A stretch of DNA of 64,000 bases. It comes from Bacteroidota bacterium (GTDB lineage: Bacteria > Bacteroidota > Bacteroidia > Chitinophagales > Chitinophagaceae). Location of the stretch: NCBI GenBank assembly GCA_018266455.1, contig JAFEAJ010000005.1:62001-126000 (forward strand). The letters are read 5' to 3'. This document shows positions 62,798 through 64,000 of the stretch, piece after piece. The notes below the pieces were generated by a model. The model was not told the origin of the DNA. It ran no database searches and worked only from the letters and a program-made list of their open reading frames with translations. How positions within the stretch are numbered: position 1 is the stretch's first letter; each line of letters begins with the position of its first letter. A program made the translations under genes and the position numbers.

Positions 62798-64000
62798 TTA
62801 TCTTGCCGAATCTGCCTTTTTTGTTTTAAAGTTGCTTTTTGGCTTCCTCATTGGGCTTCTTACACCGCTTGATATTATAGGGTTAGGCCTGAAAGTATCC
62901 AATAATGCTGCCCTTGAAGATGGAATAATATATTTCATCAGGTTAGTGCTGTCATGTGTGCGCAAAGCGTGCCTGGCCGCATTTGTCGAATCTTCTATAA
63001 ACTGCAGGCGAACAAGGTATTTTGGCATCAGGTCAGTACGCTCGATGTCTTCTGCTTTTTTAAGGCTCGCAGCCCTCAACGTGTCATTAAGATATTTTTC
63101 GACAAGAAGCGACCCGATAGGAGCTGCCCAGGCAGCTCCATAACCGGCATTCTGTACCACAACAGCAATGGCAATTTTTGGATTTTCTCTCGGGGCAAAA
63201 CAAACGAACATGGCATTATTCTTTAGCTTTGTCCTTTTGCGCTCCACTATAAGATAATTTTCTGCCGTTCCTGTTTTGGCGCACATATTAATTCCGGGGA
63301 TCCTGACAGCCCTGGCTGTTCCTATTTCAGTTACATCCTGCATGCCGCTGATTACCGTTTCATACACATCATCAGAAATATGAGTGAGCACTTCGTGTTT
63401 CGTTTTGTATTTATTGAGCACGGTATCATCTGGCGTTTCCCCATCAATACTTTTTACAAAATGAGGCACATAAAAATATCCCTTGTTGGCAACAATGCAC
63501 ATGGCATTGGCCATTTGAACAGGGGTGACCAGCATTTTATCCTGCCCAATTCCCATGGTTACCATTGTGCAAGAGTTCCATGAATGATTATAATCTTTAT
63601 CGTAAGCTGTTGTATCGGGAATATTGCCTCCGTCCTCACTGGGAAGGTCAATGCCAATGCGGTGCCCGAGGCCAAATGCGTTTACATATTGCTTCCATTG
63701 CATCAGCCCTCTTCTGGCGCTATGAAACTCAGGATTATCTACTGTCAGCCTGAAAGTGTTACAAAAAAATGAATTGCAAGAATGAGCGATGGCAAGGCGC
63801 AGGTTTGCTGCATGACCTGGGAATTTTTCATCGCACTTGACCGGGCGGCTGCAACCTAGATACACCCCATGGCAATCGTACCCGCTTGCAGGAGTGATCA
63901 CTCCTTCATCTAATGCAATTAAAGCTCCCAGCGGTTTATAAGTTGAGCCCGCAGGGTATTGCCCTTTAATTGCACGGTTCAACAAAGGAGCGGAAACATT
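62798..64000 (-). CDS. mrdA: Penicillin-binding protein 2, C-terminal part (runs off the window)
   Basis: The frame stays open to base 64000, so the N-terminus (dimerisation domain) lies outside. The 401 residues present make up the transpeptidase domain: SxxK in YPAGSTYKPLGAL, SxN in IAHSCNSFF, and KTG in CAKTGTAEN, all intact. It acts with RodA, whose gene follows 8 nt downstream, to crosslink glycan during elongation. The C-terminal ~40 residues are basic (RSPMRKPKSNFKTKKAD). Confidence 0.95.
   Translation of the reverse strand, partial: NVSAPLLNRAIKGQYPAGSTYKPLGALIALDEGVITPASGYDCHGVYLGCSRPVKCDEKFPGHAANLRLAIAHSCNSFFCNTFRLTVDNPEFHSARRGLMQWKQYVNAFGLGHRIGIDLPSEDGGNIPDTTAYDKDYNHSWNSCTMVTMGIGQDKMLVTPVQMANAMCIVANKGYFYVPHFVKSIDGETPDDTVLNKYKTKHEVLTHISDDVYETVISGMQDVTEIGTARAVRIPGINMCAKTGTAENYLIVERKRTKLKNNAMFVCFAPRENPKIAIAVVVQNAGYGAAWAAPIGSLLVEKYLNDTLRAASLKKAEDIERTDLMPKYLVRLQFIEDSTNAARHALRTHDSTNLMKYIIPSSRAALLDTFRPNPIISSGVRSPMRKPKSNFKTKKADSAR

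Overview
The window comes from a member of the Bacteroidota, most likely a Chitinophagaceae-type genome. Evidence: two proteins with type IX secretion (Por) C-terminal sorting domains, a SusC/SusD pair, a DUF5690-type membrane protein, a split (C-terminal half) transketolase, an ATP synthase subunit a with a long secreted N-terminal domain, and -7 boxes of the form TAnnTTTG. I saw no tRNA, rRNA, CRISPR array, phage gene or IS transposase. All gene calls come from reading the translated sequence; no database search was run.

Layout. 0.2-6.2 kb (minus): a T9SS cargo protein, then the ATP synthase operon atpB-E-F-H-A, which ends at a hairpin terminator where atpG would usually follow. 6.4-14.8 kb: a lipoprotein, an ABC exporter, a large secreted protein with an EF-hand loop and a His/Cys pair like clan CD peptidases, a PhoB/PhoR-like two-component pair, and a 2-oxoglutarate/Fe(II) oxygenase. 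14.9-18.2 kb (minus): GT39 and GT2 glycosyltransferases and a PAP2 phosphatase, a likely polyprenyl-phosphate sugar module. 18.4-35.4 kb (minus): an eleven-gene co-directional block that reads as a phosphonate utilisation locus: a FAD oxidoreductase, phnW, phnY, phnA, a DUF5690 membrane protein, a secreted alkaline-phosphatase-superfamily enzyme, a secreted protein of unknown role, SusD, SusC, an XRE-cupin regulator and a YncE/phosphoesterase fusion. 35.6-37 kb: a broken metallophosphatase gene followed by a MurG-like glycosyltransferase. 37.1-43.4 kb (minus): a phosphate porin, pstS, pstC, pstA, pstB and phoU, interrupted by two palindromic repeats. 43.6-46.5 kb: a second T9SS cargo protein and a rhodanese/thioredoxin cluster. 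46.9-53.1 kb (minus): a tripartite RND efflux operon with a small leader gene. 53.2-55 kb: DUF47 and PiT phosphate transport. 55-58 kb: rfbA, galE and a transketolase half. 58.4-60.4 kb: an ECF sigma factor, a membrane protein with five 46-residue repeats, and a periplasmic helical protein. 60.6-64 kb (minus): an MBL hydrolase, rodA and the end of mrdA (PBP2), which runs off the window.

Theme. Phosphorus acquisition dominates: a two-component system whose kinase has almost no sensor domain, Pst plus PhoU, a phosphate-type porin, a PiT/DUF47 pair, and a complete 2-aminoethylphosphonate (AEP) to acetate plus phosphate pathway. The most interesting possibility is that the phosphonate pathway is fed by its own SusCD importer and secreted phosphoesterases, like a polysaccharide utilisation locus but for phosphonate-bearing lipids or glycans. 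PhnWYA chemistry is established; the SusCD link is inferred from gene order.
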